In this document: positions 6,870-7,017 of the stretch, one piece after another | How the letters are laid out: every line of letters begins with the position of its first letter | Numbering within the stretch: the first letter of the stretch is position 1 | Assembly (NCBI GenBank): GCA_018819165.1 | Contig: JAHJQP010000063.1 | Span: forward strand, 1-7,017 | Origin: Pseudomonadota bacterium | Lineage (GTDB): Bacteria > Desulfobacterota > Syntrophia > Syntrophales > UBA5619 | DNA: 7,017 nucleotides | Direction: 5' to 3' | Made by a program: the position numbers and the translations under genes | The notes under the pieces: model-generated | What the model was told of the DNA's origin: nothing | Seen by the model: the letters and a program-made list of their open reading frames with translations, nothing else | Database searches by the model: none

Positions 6870-6897
6870 GGAAAATGGGGACAGCTCCCTATTTTCC
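6870..6897. repeat. REP-like 28-base imperfect palindrome in the atp leader
   Basis: GGAAAATGGGGA (6870-6881) faces TCCCTATTTTCC (6886-6897) across a CAGC loop. Eleven of twelve positions are Watson-Crick pairs and the odd one is G-T on the plus strand, which becomes A-C in the minus transcript. It lies between the candidate atp promoter and atpF'. A GAAAAT copy also occurs at 6852-6857, outside the stem. The look (short GC core with GGGGACAG, A/T shoulders, intergenic) is that of dispersed extragenic palindromes. Whether it recurs in this genome cannot be judged from one window. Confidence 0.6.
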
Positions 6898-6968
6898 TCA
6901 AACTTGCAATGCCCTTCGAAAAGATTCCGGTTTTGCTCTCGAAAGTCAGAGCGTAAACTGCCGCCAGT

Positions 6969-6996
6969 ATTTGAACTATTATCTACCGGCTGTCAA
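6969..6996 (-). promoter_or_regulatory. Candidate promoter of the atp operon
   Basis: On the minus strand a perfect TTGACA (6996-6991) is followed after 16 bases by TCAAAT (6974-6969; four of six matches to TATAAT). A T-rich stretch lies just upstream of the -35 (complement of about 7000-7009). Transcription would begin near 6962, giving a leader of about 165 bases before atpF'. Besides the REP-like palindrome and the possible small frame, the leader holds a weak 5-bp stem (6935-6939 with 6948-6952). No other gene is visible in 6867-7017. Another promoter beyond the window edge is possible. Confidence 0.45.
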
Positions 6997-7017
6997 GGAA
7001 AAAAGAAGGGTGTGTCA

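Noticed and set aside
6850..7017. Plus-strand open frame from ATG 6850 running off the window end
   Set aside because: It reads through the palindrome and the antisense of the atp promoter, has no Shine-Dalgarno, and gives a Ser/Lys/Arg/Cys-rich product of no known type.

Overview
The window carries the seven-gene F1 plus peripheral-stalk part of an F-type ATP synthase operon on the minus strand. Reading leftward the order is atpF' (b'), atpF (b), atpH (delta), atpA (alpha), atpG (gamma), atpD (beta), atpC (epsilon), filling 6798 down to 793. A convergent greA (transcript cleavage factor) lies on the plus strand at 286-768. At the left edge there is the probable start (eight codons) of a second leftward gene, divergent from greA. 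I see no transposase, CRISPR array, tRNA or rRNA.

The organism is most likely a deltaproteobacterium in the broad sense (Desulfobacterota, for example Geobacter- or Syntrophus-like). The reasons are the paired b'/b genes heading an F1 operon with no a (atpB) or c (atpE) gene next to it, the signal-peptide-like N-terminus on b, and GC-rich genes with strong GGAG-type ribosome binding sites. The lineage is inferred from gene order and sequence style, not from a search.

Layout: 1-24 start of a leftward gene; 25-285 divergent regulatory region with one candidate promoter in each direction and a hairpin covering the greA Shine-Dalgarno; 286-768 greA; 764-805 a degenerate 7-bp tandem repeat containing both the greA and atpC stop codons; 793-6798 the atp genes, with gaps from a 4-base overlap up to 67 bases; 6799-7017 the atp leader, with a candidate sigma70-type promoter, a REP-like 28-base palindrome and an open frame that ends on the atpF' start codon.

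The atp products form the catalytic head (alpha3beta3), the central shaft (gamma, epsilon) and the peripheral stalk (b, b', delta). The membrane ring and a subunit that carry ions must be encoded elsewhere, so H+ versus Na+ use cannot be read here. The coding content is conventional. The points worth a second look are in the short non-coding stretches and in a few residues (alpha P-loop Ile174, the epsilon ATP-binding motif). I do not find convincing evidence for a new system.
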